This document shows positions 38,024 to 48,900 of a DNA stretch of 64,000 bases, one piece after another. Location: the IMG/VR virus record IMGVR_UViG_3300030060_005952, positions 1 to 64,000 of that record; one strand, written 5' to 3'. A program made the position numbers and the translations under genes. Origin of the DNA: a virus. Below the pieces are notes generated by a model. That model was not told where the DNA came from. It made no database searches and saw only the letters and a list, made by a program, of their open reading frames with translations. Numbering within the stretch: the stretch's first letter is position 1; every line of letters starts with the position of its first letter.

Positions 38024-40039
38024 ATGCCGTCCACAGTGTATAAGGGTGACCTGACAGAAATATCGTTCGGGCACGAGTCTGGACTCACTCTGAAATCCGA
38101 TTATGATAATAATGGAAGCTTAGGTTCTGGTCTTCGTTTTCACTTTAAGATTCAGGCTGAAAGTGAAAGTGAAGATACTACCACCATAAGATTGCAGAAA
38201 GGAGCAACCGATACTCCAGTAGAGGGTGGTGTGATTGTCTACCCACTTGGGATGCTTGTCGGCTCAGAGCTTGTTTTCTCAGGTTTAGCGGGTAATTTCA
38301 ACTCAAGGGACAATTTTTCTGAGGACGGTAGAAGATACACGATAGTATCAGACGCTCGTGGCACAGATTACACCGATTTGAAAATCACACCTAAGATGCT
38401 GAGTGCCCAAGCTGATACTTGTACGACTGTGGATACCACTAACGGGACAATTCACATTATGCCATTCAAGACTCCTACTTTAGATGTGGATTCCGTTTAC
38501 GCAGCCAACGCTAATGCGTCGTCAGAATCAGTTCTTACTGACCAGTTTGCTGGTTTAATCAATACCATATCGTTACCTGAGACTAAAGTTGACCTCAAGA
38601 GAATGCATGTGGTCGGCTTGGGTAGGGACGTAGCAGTGCAAGTGCCCGGTAGATTCACCAACGTAGGCGGGGCTTTTGAAACTGCTATGCACAATGCTAG
38701 GTGGCTCTACTACGCTTTAGGACAAGAGGCAGTTCGTCTTGATGACCCACCGCCTACTACAACTTACAGTATAGCTGGTGCGGTAAATGTCGGTGCTAAT
38801 TTCATTCAATACGGTGGAAGCACTAGCGCTCCAACACTTCCTAGTGGTGACACTGTTGCCGCTGGAGATTATGTCTTCATAAACGACACTGATACAGTAG
38901 CCCTACATCTACACAAGGATGTCGGCTCAAGCCCTGTGACATATGGTTCTTCAACTAGTATTGGACCGGAGGACTTAGTAACACAAGCTAGGAAATACGA
39001 AGTGAGGAGAATAGCGGCAATAAGGCACAATGGCTCCACTGGAACGCACTACATATGGCTTGACGGTCCCTTGGATTTCTCGCATGCAGACAATACGACA
39101 ATAGGATTCGCCGCATACGACAGCGCCACCACAAAAGCTCCTATAATGAGCACGGCAGAAAGCACCTATGGTACGATAGCTGACCCCGTAAACAGGGTTC
39201 TCTTCTCAAAATCAGAGGTTCCTTCCTTCGCTTTAGAGGTCAGTGTCAGGAGAAGGGACAATCAGGACGATGACGGTACTACTGGTGAGACTGTCGATGG
39301 TGGCGCTAGTGATGCCAAACAGCTTACTCGTGTCTTCCGTGGTTGTAAAGTCAAGGAGTTCTCAATGACTGCTGATACAGATGCTGCCGTCAAGCTCAAT
39401 CTTGGATTCGATGCGGCGCTTTGCTATACGGACACTGGTAGGCTTGAGAGTAGCAACAAGGGCGATAGATACAATCCGCACAGAATATTTGAGGATGTGG
39501 CCAATACTGAGCTAGCTAGGAGGATAGCTGGTATAGGCAAGAGAACCCAGAAGCCCTTCATGTTCTACAACGGTATCATACAACTCGGTGGTGTAACTCT
39601 TGGACAAGTAGTGTCCTTCGATTTGAAGGGCAAGACTGGAGTGGCACAGCATTACACCATATCTGGTAATAACATAGCCAATGCCGCCACGGACCAGATA
39701 CCGTTTGGTGGTGCTAGAAATGCTAGTCTAGCCATAGAGGGCAAGACTGAGTACGAACTAGATATGGAGATAATAGTCGATGACCCTACCCTGTATCATC
39801 AAATGAGAAGAGCGGTTGAGAGTTTTGATGACACCACTAAATTTGTTAGACTATCCTTTACTAAGCAAGGGGCTGAAGCCTCCTCTGGTAGAGAGAGCAT
39901 GGATATAGTGATGGATGACTACTTCATCACTGAGGCTCCTCTACCCATACCTGATGACAAGGGACCACTCCGTTCAAAACTCAAGATTATGCCAAAGACA
40001 CTGAGGGTCTTCACCCAAGACACAGTGTTTCACTACTAG
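38024..40039 (+). CDS. Major tail tube protein
   Basis: 671 residues from ATG 38024 (GAGGTGA 8 nt upstream). Beta-rich. The ending, with GKTEYELDMEIIVDDPTLYHQMRRAVESF, a V-x-L-x-F-T-K segment and IVMDDYFITEAPLPIPDDKGPLRSKLKIM, is typical of tail tube proteins, which repeat this strand pattern. It is larger than the usual 150-300 residues, so it likely contains extra surface domains (the middle has several Gly/Ser/Thr-rich, Ig-like stretches). No contractile sheath gene is recognisable in the window, so a siphovirus-like tail is favoured. Could also be a sheath-tube fusion, less likely. Confidence 0.72.
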   Translation: MPSTVYKGDLTEISFGHESGLTLKSDYDNNGSLGSGLRFHFKIQAESESEDTTTIRLQKGATDTPVEGGVIVYPLGMLVGSELVFSGLAGNFNSRDNFSEDGRRYTIVSDARGTDYTDLKITPKMLSAQADTCTTVDTTNGTIHIMPFKTPTLDVDSVYAANANASSESVLTDQFAGLINTISLPETKVDLKRMHVVGLGRDVAVQVPGRFTNVGGAFETAMHNARWLYYALGQEAVRLDDPPPTTTYSIAGAVNVGANFIQYGGSTSAPTLPSGDTVAAGDYVFINDTDTVALHLHKDVGSSPVTYGSSTSIGPEDLVTQARKYEVRRIAAIRHNGSTGTHYIWLDGPLDFSHADNTTIGFAAYDSATTKAPIMSTAESTYGTIADPVNRVLFSKSEVPSFALEVSVRRRDNQDDDGTTGETVDGGASDAKQLTRVFRGCKVKEFSMTADTDAAVKLNLGFDAALCYTDTGRLESSNKGDRYNPHRIFEDVANTELARRIAGIGKRTQKPFMFYNGIIQLGGVTLGQVVSFDLKGKTGVAQHYTISGNNIANAATDQIPFGGARNASLAIEGKTEYELDMEIIVDDPTLYHQMRRAVESFDDTTKFVRLSFTKQGAEASSGRESMDIVMDDYFITEAPLPIPDDKGPLRSKLKIMPKTLRVFTQDTVFHY

Positions 40040-40047
40040 GAGGAAAC

Positions 40048-40713
40048 ATGTTACCAAGAGCTGGAACCAGAAAATGGAAGTTCCGAAAGCTAGGTGCATC
40101 GGGTTACGTTGATTGGTTAAACGAAATACTGGGTAGAAATGTCGTAATCGAAGGAAGAACATCAAGAAAACAGATTGATGCTCTAATGTTAGATTTGATA
40201 GAAACTCCACCTTGGGTAGAAGCTGCTTTAGACTCACTTAAGAAAAAAGAAGTTGTCGAAGAGAATGATGGTATCGAGCCCTCACTTCAAGACGAGGAAG
40301 AGGTTATTGAAGAGATACACGAGGAGATACAGGAGGAGGAGATTGAAGAAGCTTCTTTGGAGGTTGTTGAGGAAATAGCCCCTCCAGAGCCTGAGCCTGA
40401 GAAAGAAACAGTAGTTATCTCAGTCGAGCAACCATTCGTTGCTGTAAAAGATTACAATTCCATGACAGTACGTGAATTGCGCGAAGTGTGCAAGGAGCGT
40501 AACATCACCGTTAGAGGTACTAAGTCCGAGGTTGTCCTCAGACTCAACCGATACGATGATGGTATCATGGAAAACACCGCAACAGACGAAGCTGATGCCC
40601 CCTCGGAAGAGGCTGTAGATGCAGAGTCGGATGCCCCCTCGGAAGAGGCTGTAACCACAGGTGATGAAAATGCAGATAGCAGACAAGGAGATATTATTGA
40701 CGAAGAGGAATGA
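40048..40713 (+). CDS. Acidic protein with SAP domain
   Basis: 221 residues. N-terminus SGYVDWLNEILGR ... SRKQIDALMLDLIETPPW is folded; 70-125 is an acidic, Glu-rich linker. At 134-168 lies SMTVRELREVCKERNITVRGTKSEVVLRLNRY, a SAP domain (helix-extended turn-helix with T-V-x-x-L-R-x-x-x-x-x-x-x-x-x-x-G-x-K-x-x-V-V-x-R-L), a DNA-binding module. The C-terminus has a 12-residue tandem acidic repeat. Placed between tail tube and tail chaperones, where such a domain is unexpected. AGGAGG precedes the ATG. Overlaps the next gene's start. Confidence 0.78.
   Translation: MLPRAGTRKWKFRKLGASGYVDWLNEILGRNVVIEGRTSRKQIDALMLDLIETPPWVEAALDSLKKKEVVEENDGIEPSLQDEEEVIEEIHEEIQEEEIEEASLEVVEEIAPPEPEPEKETVVISVEQPFVAVKDYNSMTVRELREVCKERNITVRGTKSEVVLRLNRYDDGIMENTATDEADAPSEEAVDAESDAPSEEAVTTGDENADSRQGDIIDEEE
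40594..40653 (+). repeat. 24-bp direct repeat
   Basis: GATGCCCCCTCGGAAGAGGC followed by TGTA occurs at 40594-40617 and again, identical, at 40630-40653. It encodes a repeated acidic peptide DAPSEEAV in the SAP-domain protein. A recent tandem duplication with a 12-bp spacer. Confidence 0.85.
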
Positions 40714-41035
40714 ACAAAAACACGTATTGAGCGCCAGTCGGGACAATCCTGACTTGAAAATGGAGGTGTGGACTCGTGATGTTACATTCCTTGACATGCA
40801 GAACGCCGCTCAAACCATGTTTAAGATGGAGAATGACGGTACGGCTAGCTTGGATTTGGAAGGGTACTGGAGGTACGCTTTCAGGCACTGGGTATTGAGG
40901 ACCAACCCCTCAATGACACCAGATGAGTTAAGCGACGTAAATGCTTACATTGGTGAGCAATTATCTTCCATACTTCCCAAGCCCACTGAGCTGGCGGAGG
41001 CGATGCAAGGGGGTTTTACGAAAGCGAACAACTGA
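40670..41035 (+). CDS. Tail assembly chaperone, short form (G-like)
   Basis: 121 residues from ATG 40670 (AGGTGA 5 nt upstream; ATG 40664, GTG 40661 and TTG 40697 are alternatives). It is a helical protein with KMEVWTRDVTFLDMQNAAQTMFK ... EGYWRYAFRHWVLRTNPSMTPDELSDVNAYIG, the pattern and size of tail-assembly chaperones (lambda gpG) that hold the tape measure during tail building. It lies exactly between tail tube and tape-measure candidates. Near its 3' end (41011-41017) is a classic slippery sequence, and a second reading frame continues, as in other G-GT pairs. Starts inside the SAP gene. Confidence 0.78.
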   Translation: MQIADKEILLTKRNEQKHVLSASRDNPDLKMEVWTRDVTFLDMQNAAQTMFKMENDGTASLDLEGYWRYAFRHWVLRTNPSMTPDELSDVNAYIGEQLSSILPKPTELAEAMQGGFTKANN

Positions 41036-41310
41036 GGATTCAGAGGTATCTGGAGCAGAAGAACTACACTGGTAAAGACGCATTGGTTCTTCAAAATCAG
41101 TTGTTCGCCTATTTCGTAGCGAAACATTATGGCATATCGATAGCAGAGGTTTTAGAAATGAGCATACCAGTCTTCCAGCAATCACTAACTTGGGCTCTTG
41201 CCATGCAGGACCGTGACAACAAAGAAAGAGCTAGACAAGCCTTGGAAAGCAAGACTGGTAACGAAACCATTACACTCGACTACTCCTTCCTAAACTCGGA
41301 GGAGTTCTGA
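40670..41310 (+). CDS. Tail assembly chaperone, frameshifted long form (G-GT-like)
   Basis: 213 residues if ribosomes slip -1 at GGGTTTT (41011-41017). Frame-0 codons there are GGG GGT TTT ACG; slipping gives TAC GAA AGC GAA CAA ... and then TTG 41083 onward in the same frame, with no stop codon before 41308. The extension (YESEQLRIQRYLEQKNYTG ... LVLQNQLFAYFVAKHYGISIAEV) is helical, and its C-terminus ends in a short acidic stretch before the next gene. No good independent start or ribosome site is seen for the second frame, which favours frameshift expression. The arrangement is conserved in tailed phages (lambda G and GT). Confidence 0.75.
41011..41017 (+). promoter_or_regulatory. Programmed -1 frameshift slippery site
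   Basis: GGGTTTT read G_GGT_TTT in the zero frame matches X_XXY_YYZ. Slippage keeps good base pairing at both positions (GGT to GGG, TTT to TTT). The zero frame ends 15 nt later (TGA 41033-41035), and the -1 frame is open for 97 codons. Confidence 0.78.
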
Positions 41311-41879
41311 TGGTAGCGTTACTAACACTTAGAAACGCTCTTGTCGAAGTCAATAGATTGACTCAAACAGGCAATCTTGGAATCAGCGTCTTATCTGGTT
41401 TAGTCACTGGCATAGGTGGTGCATTTAGTGCTGCTTTCAGCATAGCCTCTGGTGCAGCTACCACTGCTTTTGATATCATAGCAGATTTGTATGACACACT
41501 CATAAAGCCAATAGTCGATACACTCTCAAATCTGAGCATACCGACTTTCAATCTAGTAAACCCATTTACCATTCTAAGAAACGAACTAGAAGATATCAAA
41601 ACTCTTATTGACAATATCAAGGACTTCAGCCTCACCGATGTAGTGACCAATTTAGCTCCAGACTCCATAGCCTCCCCTGTGAAGGCGATTACCGCTGCTG
41701 GTGGGGCATTTCAAACTGCATCCAATAATCCTAACTTTAGTTTTACCATAACGCAGAATTTGAGCGGTATAACAGACAAATTGGATAAGAGAAAACTAGC
41801 CGGAGAAATAGCTAACGAGATGTCGAAGCAATTCCAGAGAAGATTAGGCATTTTGCCGGGTAGCGGGGGTCTGTTCTGA
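41310..41879 (+). CDS. Very short tape-measure candidate
   Basis: 189 residues, directly after the chaperones, where the tape-measure protein lies. It has two hydrophobic stretches (GISVLSGLVTGIGGAFSAAFSIASGAATTAFDII and a later one about residues 45-75), helical sections and a Gly-rich end. At about 1.5 angstrom per residue it would specify a tail of only about 28 nm. This is far shorter than typical (600-2000 residues). It may be a tape measure for a very short tail, or another minor tail protein, with the ruler function carried by part of the giant protein. Position is the main evidence. Confidence 0.55.
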   Translation: MVALLTLRNALVEVNRLTQTGNLGISVLSGLVTGIGGAFSAAFSIASGAATTAFDIIADLYDTLIKPIVDTLSNLSIPTFNLVNPFTILRNELEDIKTLIDNIKDFSLTDVVTNLAPDSIASPVKAITAAGGAFQTASNNPNFSFTITQNLSGITDKLDKRKLAGEIANEMSKQFQRRLGILPGSGGLF

Positions 41880-42994
41880 TGGCCACTGGGACGCCAATCC
41901 GTTTGGTTCGTGAGGACGGCGGTTTGATATCCCTGAATGCCACTCAGATAGCACTGTCTACTGAAAGAGAATTTGGGCCGAACGCAATGCCCTTTGCTGG
42001 TAGTGAGCGCCTCGCTATAGACTTAAACATAAACAAAGCCATAATCAGAATAGATGGTTTCTTTTCTGATGATACTCAAGCTACAGGAGCAGCCGCTGCT
42101 GAAGCTAAGATAAATTTCAATGTCAATACGGCAAAACAAAGCTTCGTCTCTTCTAGTAATTTAGGCGCTTTTTTCTCACTTACAGACTCTCCTACCCTAG
42201 TCTTAAAATCAACAAGCGGGACGCTTTCTAGTATTGTTTTTACAGAGGACAATACTGCCACTACTGGTTATAATTCATCTACTAATGTTCTAAAAGTGAA
42301 TGTTGCTAGTACAACTGCATTGCAGTTAGCTAATGCTGTTAGTTCAGCAATAAACGACCAGCACTCCTCACTCTACACGGCCTCACTATACGACGCATTG
42401 GATAGGGATGGCAATTCTCAAACTAACTCAGGCGTCTTGATTAAGCAAGTATCTAATGGAAAAGCGGGAAATAACAAGTCCACTCCTAGCTTCTCCACAG
42501 GATATTTTTTCCTCCCACCACAAGTAGAGAAATTTTCGGGAGGCAGAGATGCTGAACAGAAATCAGCAGGGGACAAGGCTCAAGATTTGTATTCCATAGT
42601 CAATAACAGTAGCAGAACGCTTAGGAAAGTAGCTTTTGACCGCATACCTGATTTTTTTGAGCTTTTTGGAAGAAAAACATCATTCTTACCTGATTTTATA
42701 ACCGGCGGCTCCGGTAGTGATTACATAGTAGGCATACAAATTCCCTACAATAGCAAAATAGAAGCCGGTAACAATGAGTACACTGCCAAGAACTTCTTCA
42801 TGCCCACTGGTCTTTTTCATAATAAAAATGACAAGGACTCTACAAATGCAAAACCCGCAGGAGTTGAGTTCGATGAGTCAAATGACTTCACGGGCATTCA
42901 AGGAGGTATTTCATCTATGGACATAATATACGATGCTGGTGAGGCCATCTATAACTACACAATGACTTTCCTACCTGCTGATGCGATGCTGTGA
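41879..42994 (+). CDS. Distal tail / baseplate protein candidate
   Basis: 371 residues. N-terminus RLVREDGGLISLNATQIALSTEREFGPNAMPFAGSERLAIDLNINKAIIRIDGFFSDD is beta-rich and like distal tail proteins (Dit or baseplate ring). The rest includes a Lys-poor Asn/Ser-rich middle and FFMPTGLFHN ... GISSMDIIYDAGEAIYNYTMTFLPAD, another beta end. Lies between tape-measure candidate and giant protein. Last codons overlap the region where the giant gene starts. Family match is by pattern and position. Confidence 0.65.
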   Translation: MATGTPIRLVREDGGLISLNATQIALSTEREFGPNAMPFAGSERLAIDLNINKAIIRIDGFFSDDTQATGAAAAEAKINFNVNTAKQSFVSSSNLGAFFSLTDSPTLVLKSTSGTLSSIVFTEDNTATTGYNSSTNVLKVNVASTTALQLANAVSSAINDQHSSLYTASLYDALDRDGNSQTNSGVLIKQVSNGKAGNNKSTPSFSTGYFFLPPQVEKFSGGRDAEQKSAGDKAQDLYSIVNNSSRTLRKVAFDRIPDFFELFGRKTSFLPDFITGGSGSDYIVGIQIPYNSKIEAGNNEYTAKNFFMPTGLFHNKNDKDSTNAKPAGVEFDESNDFTGIQGGISSMDIIYDAGEAIYNYTMTFLPADAML

Positions 42995-42998
42995 TTTT

Positions 42999-45900
42999 AT
43001 GACTGTGCTGGGGAGAAGGAATCATGCGTTTTTCTTCGATGGCGTTAGCGATAGCATAGTAGTTCCACAAGGTCATTTTTCAAGCATCGGAAAAACGAAT
43101 CCAGAGGGTCAAGAAGATATCAGGGGTCTTCTCAACCCAGAACCCAGAGGTGGCTCCGAGTCCATAACATCAGGGCTTTTCAACGAGGAGATTACAATCG
43201 AGACTTGGCTCATGCCAGACCAAGGAGGCACTGTCCTTGAGAAGAGTGGACAGTACAAGCTTTCAGTTGGCAAGATACAAGAAGCCGCTCCAGCTACTTT
43301 CACGATAGAACTGACCAATGGCGAGGCAGTGGAATCTCATACAATCACAACCGGGAGTCACAATGGTACTAGGTACACTGGTGCGATATACCCATTGAGT
43401 GAGCAAAACGGCATGTTCGATACCAAGGACAGTGGCCTGAATAGAAATCACAGGCCACTCCTAAATGTCGTAGCTACGTATCGTTCTGGTAGGATAGAGC
43501 TTTACGTCAATGGAGTTCTAATGGCTAGAAAAATTCTGAAGGACAAATCCTTGAAATTAGCAACTAGTAGTGAGAATCTCTACATTGGTGGCAAGGGTGG
43601 TGAGTACAGGGGAGTAATAGAAGCCATACACATAACCAATGACTTCAATCCAGACTTTACTGCTAGAACTGCCCCATTAAGAAGAGCCTCCACTATGTTG
43701 CTCTATAGATTTGAGGAGCCTATAACGACGTATGATGATGTCTACACACTTGCATCTTCGGCATCATCCGGTGCCACTAGCATTTCTATAAGCACGACTG
43801 AGGCTGCTGCATTAGCGACAAAACTCACAGGCTCATCTGTCACAAGTGGCACTATCACTTTCACATCTTCACCATACACAAGCGGTAACTACAAGGTCCT
43901 GCAAAGCACATCATCTGGAGTTACCCAACACGATGTGGCTCATGTTCCATACAATCTACTTCTGAAGCCAGTCGGTGTAAATGACCTCACACAAGCACCT
44001 ACTAGCCTTCCCCCTGAGAGAGTCAGACTACAGAGCATAAACGTAGGCACAGGCGCCTTGACTGTAGCCAGCATACATCTTGACTACAACACAGCCAGCA
44101 GTGGTCAGAGGGGCTTGCTCCATGACCACGCTAGTGGGGTTCAATTCGTTGTGATAGGGGCTGACCTGCTGTTAGACTCTGGTACAGGTAAACCGTACCA
44201 GCCTCCACACTATTCCTCAAAGGCCATCGATAGAACTGGTCAGATGGTTATAGACGAAGGACCTTTGGGACAACATGGTTTTGTCTACTCCTCACAAATG
44301 GCGATTAGCACTGATTCACCGAACAATCCCTACGCAGTGACTTGGCCCACTACCATATCGACTGAGTTATCAATTGGTCATTCCGGGCGTCACACTCTCA
44401 ATCATGTTGATGGTCACCACTATCTCAGGATGCTACCAAAGCCAAATGAGGAAATAATAGACATGGAAATCAATGGCGTGGCTGATAAATACAAAGCACT
44501 CTATGTTGACTCACAACAAGGTATAGCAGAGCAGTTGCCCGTAAACACAGAAGTAAGCATTCTAAGAAACGTAGGCCAGTTCACAGTCAATAGGGTGGTC
44601 AGTAGCACCACTGTGAACACAATCTACAACTCCCATCAAAGCACTGGTAGCACGGCTAATGGGACGAGAAAGCTCATAGCGATAGGTGGGACTAATTTTG
44701 ACTTCACTCCTTTCTTCCTAAAAGCTCCAATACATGACAAGGGTGCAACACTAGACTCGACTGTAAGAACACATCATCTAAGACCAAGCAAGACCAGTAG
44801 GGTGGCAATCCTAAACGTACCAGCTCTCTCAGGTTCTGACTACAACATGTCCCCTTATGTTGAGATACACTACAACGCCATAGACTTGAGTGGCGCTAGC
44901 ATGGCAACAGAAAACAATGTTGCTTGTCTAATGGTAGAGAAAACCGTGCCAGCCGGGGACACCGCCATCGGCACTGGTGGAGCCGCTACTACTATCTATG
45001 ATTTGATTGATGCTCAAATGGGGACTTTCACAGACGCTACCTGTGATACCAATCACACTAGCGGTGTTAGTGATGGTTCAACCACCAGTGTAAGGCACAT
45101 CACGATGGATAGCACTTCTTCCTTAGCAGTGGGAATGGAGGTTTCAGGGACTGGCATACCTTCGGGCGCATTTGTAAGTGCTATCAATAACTCAACTGCG
45201 TTTACACTCAGTCAGGACACAACGGCCACTAACACGAATACCACATTGACATTCACTAGAGTTGGTTTGACATTGCATGCACCCGGTGGCTACATAGACA
45301 TTAACACTGATGATTTCGCACACAAGCAGGAGCTTTTGAACCCGCATTCCCTCTCAGGCGATAACAGTGAAGGCTTTGATGCCGATTTGACTCTAGACGA
45401 GTCGTTAACACCCGGTAGTGGTTATACCCCATATGCCTCTGATACTAACACAAACACCACACCCAGTGTGATAGAAGATTCCACCAGCAAGACCACTACA
45501 CACGAGTCTTCATTCCACAAACTCTTCTTTGACCCTCTGCCATCAGAGAAGGACTTAGTTGACTTTTCTGATTTTCAGAGAATGGATGTCATATCATCTG
45601 GCTCTAACGCAGGTGAACCAGATGTGTTGGTCACTTCCTCTAACTCGCCCATATACGAGTCATTTGACATCATAGACAATGTGGAGATAACCACAGTTGA
45701 CTCCAACATGAGATTGATAATACATCCAAGCGACAGGGCTAGAACCAACCAGTTGCACTACGCTCAGGATGCACTCAATACCAAGGGAACCCCAAATGAA
45801 GTGTCAATTCACTACATGATGTCCCGTGCTAAGGTCAAAGGTGTATTAGAGGAGGATAACGTAGAGGGTAGAAGCTACACCACTGTCGAGTGTTGGGGCT

Positions 45901-48900
45901 TACAGAACAACATCGGTAGCAGAAACATCTCAGCAATTAGCTCAGGTAGCCCTGACTCCAACGTGGTCAAGGAGATTGAGCCTAATGCTCCTGTTGTTTC
46001 AGTCACTCTTGGAGGGCCGGGTCAAGGGGGTGTTGATACCAAACCCACTTTCACCAAGAGTCCCTTCAGTCACAAGCCCTTCTCAACTAGGAGGGCGTAT
46101 GCTGTTGCCACAAAGGAGTTCGTTTACAATCACTCAAGTGGAGCTTTTACTATCAATGTGCAACCGCTTAATAATCAGTCTTCTGACATGAAAAGCTGGG
46201 GCACTTTTGGTTTTCCTAAGTCTGGTAGAGTTTACTTTGCTGATGGTAGTAGCGCCAAATACGATTCTAGAACTTTAACCGCTTTTACTTTCTCTACTGC
46301 TACTGCCGGTAGTGGCGACTTCATCACATCTGATGGGAATGAGTTCACTGGTATTCTACCGTTGTTGAAAAACATAGGAGTGACAACCAATTCAGCTACT
46401 GGGGTTAGTGGCACGTTCGCTTTCAACGCTACTCTCTTCAGTGAGCCTGACTTTGGCGATGAGTCAATGATAGACAATGGTACAAACGTGAATGACAGAA
46501 TGTTCCAGTCCCTCAGTGATATCTCACATGACTATCAGCTTGGTACTCAGTATGCCAGCACTAGGGCACTTGTTGAGATACCATTCTTCTCAAACCAGTT
46601 CTTCAATAATCCAGACAGTGGCACATTCGTTGGACCCGGCAATGCCTTCAAGATTCATCTCGACGCCACTCACACGGCACATACCTACAATCCCAGTCCT
46701 GTGGGTAGAAGACCAAAGGGCATCGAGCCAGCAGACAGGGAGGCTAACTCGGCTTACTCAATCTCCATAGCTAAAGGCGAACATGTGCCTTACAGTAGAA
46801 TAGTGAAATGGGATTCTTCCAACAGAAGGATATACGTTGAGGATGCATCGAAGTATCCAGCACCATCGGCTAGTGGTTCTTTCAAGAATCTGACATCAGT
46901 ACCAAGATACAGAAGGGCATTCTTGAGTAGTGGCGAGTGGGTGGTGTACAGTGCAGTTGATACTTCTAACAACTACCTGACCGTACCAGCTAACCTTTCT
47001 TACGTTTTTTCAACTAATTTCATCAATGAACTCAGGCGCTCTGAAAGACTACCTCTGCTTGTTGGGCTACACGACGACACAGCTACGGCAATGGCCTCAG
47101 ATGTCTACACTCCGTCATCTGAGTTTGAGAGTAGAGGCGAATATTATTATGACCAAGCCAGCGCAATGACTCAAGGTGGTAATGTTGACTACGGACTCAG
47201 GCAGTACGTCAGCGCTGTTTCTTTCAAGAGTGGTCCCGAAACCAATCCGCATGCTCCTCGTGTTGAACCTAAGAGGGCAAAGGGAGAGATTGTTGGAATT
47301 AATGCCGAGAGGACAACAACTGATGGAGGTAACACGTATGTTGTATCACTTTCTGAAGAGGACTTTGCTCGCTTTCCTAATCTTGGTAGCCGCAATTCTA
47401 ATACAGCGAGCGGGGGAACAATAGGCGATTTATTGTATGAAGCTGTAGTAGATGTCAATGGTACTGAGTACAGGTTTCACTACTACGGTCATCTTGATGA
47501 AATCTCTGGCACTAGTAGTAACACTGCCATACCTAACTCAGCGATAGTCATAGCACATTACGAGAAGACAGGCAGTTACTTCACACCTAGCGACTTGATT
47601 GGCTCTGAGGTTGTTCTCAAGCAGAGGACTAGGAGGGTAATGTACGATGAGTACATAGCCGCTTACGCTGGTGGTTCTTTCACCAATAACATACCACCTG
47701 CTCTAAGCACTGTAGACCCTCTGTACAGGGAGCTTCTGAACAACATTTACTTCGGCGCAATTTTTTCAGCTTCAGCTTCGGGCGGTGGTGGAACTACGCT
47801 AACAGTCACTGGGACAAACAGTGTGAATGACCTGTTTGATTTCAACGTGCGAAAGGACGACAAGATATTCTACAAGTACGCAGATGGTCTAGGTGATGTC
47901 AGAGTAGGTTTCTTAGGAACCGTAACCGAGCATATAGCTGATACCAACGCACTCAAGTTTGAGATTGACACGACCAGTCTCCATAGCACCGTGACAACTC
48001 AATTAGCCGCTGATGGTGGAGCTCAGATTGGTGTCTTGGTCAATGACTTCAAGGATGTCGATGCAGTCCTAAACGCCACTTGGTTGAATCCATATGCACC
48101 GGGCGGGCTAAGGGATGGCGACACTATCTGGGCTAACATGTCTTACAATAACCCACATGCTGTTGAGGGACTCTTTGCCAAGAGCAGGGGTGTCTACAAC
48201 GAGGGGGAGGTCTGGAGCGAGTTCAATGGCGGGGAGGGTACTTTAGCCGCTAGCAACCCCAGAGATAGCATACCGTTGGAGAACTTCCTGATAGGTGCCA
48301 ATGCTCTTGAAACTGCCAGAAACTACGCTCAACACGTCAACAGAACGATTGAGGAGAACTATGTGTCTCTTGGTCTATCCGCCTCTTTAGCACCCACTGT
48401 AGCATACGTAGACCCATATCTAGCCAACGAGGGACATGCTAGGGTCTTGCTCTATGATGTTGTGCATGACAGGGAGTTCATTGCATTCCAAGACATTCAC
48501 ATGCAGGTTCAGTCGTCGGCTGATGCTACTCACATAGGTTGGAACAGACATGTAGTAGAAAACACTGACACGACTATGACGGACTTGGCTGTTAGCCTCC
48601 CAGCTACCAACGGTGCTGCTCCGTATGCTTGGACCACACAGATAGATGTGGCTAATGGTTTTCCTTCTCAAAACAGATACATTCGCTCAACACAGCAATC
48701 TAAGTTCATAGAGAGCGCATATGCACATGACTTGGCCAATAAGCAGAGTGATGACCTCACAGGTCAAACTGTCTATTCTGACAACGCCAGAAGAAACAAC
48801 TACTCCAGATTATTTGGAAAGGCACATGGTCACCACGTCCACGTAGGTTTCAGCATAAACGGTGCTGCATCGAATCAATCCTACTCATTCAGCACGCCTC

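Noticed and set aside
38024-40039. Contractile tail sheath
   Set aside because: Its ending matches tail tube proteins better, and no separate tube gene or baseplate wedge genes are seen, so a myovirus assignment is not supported.
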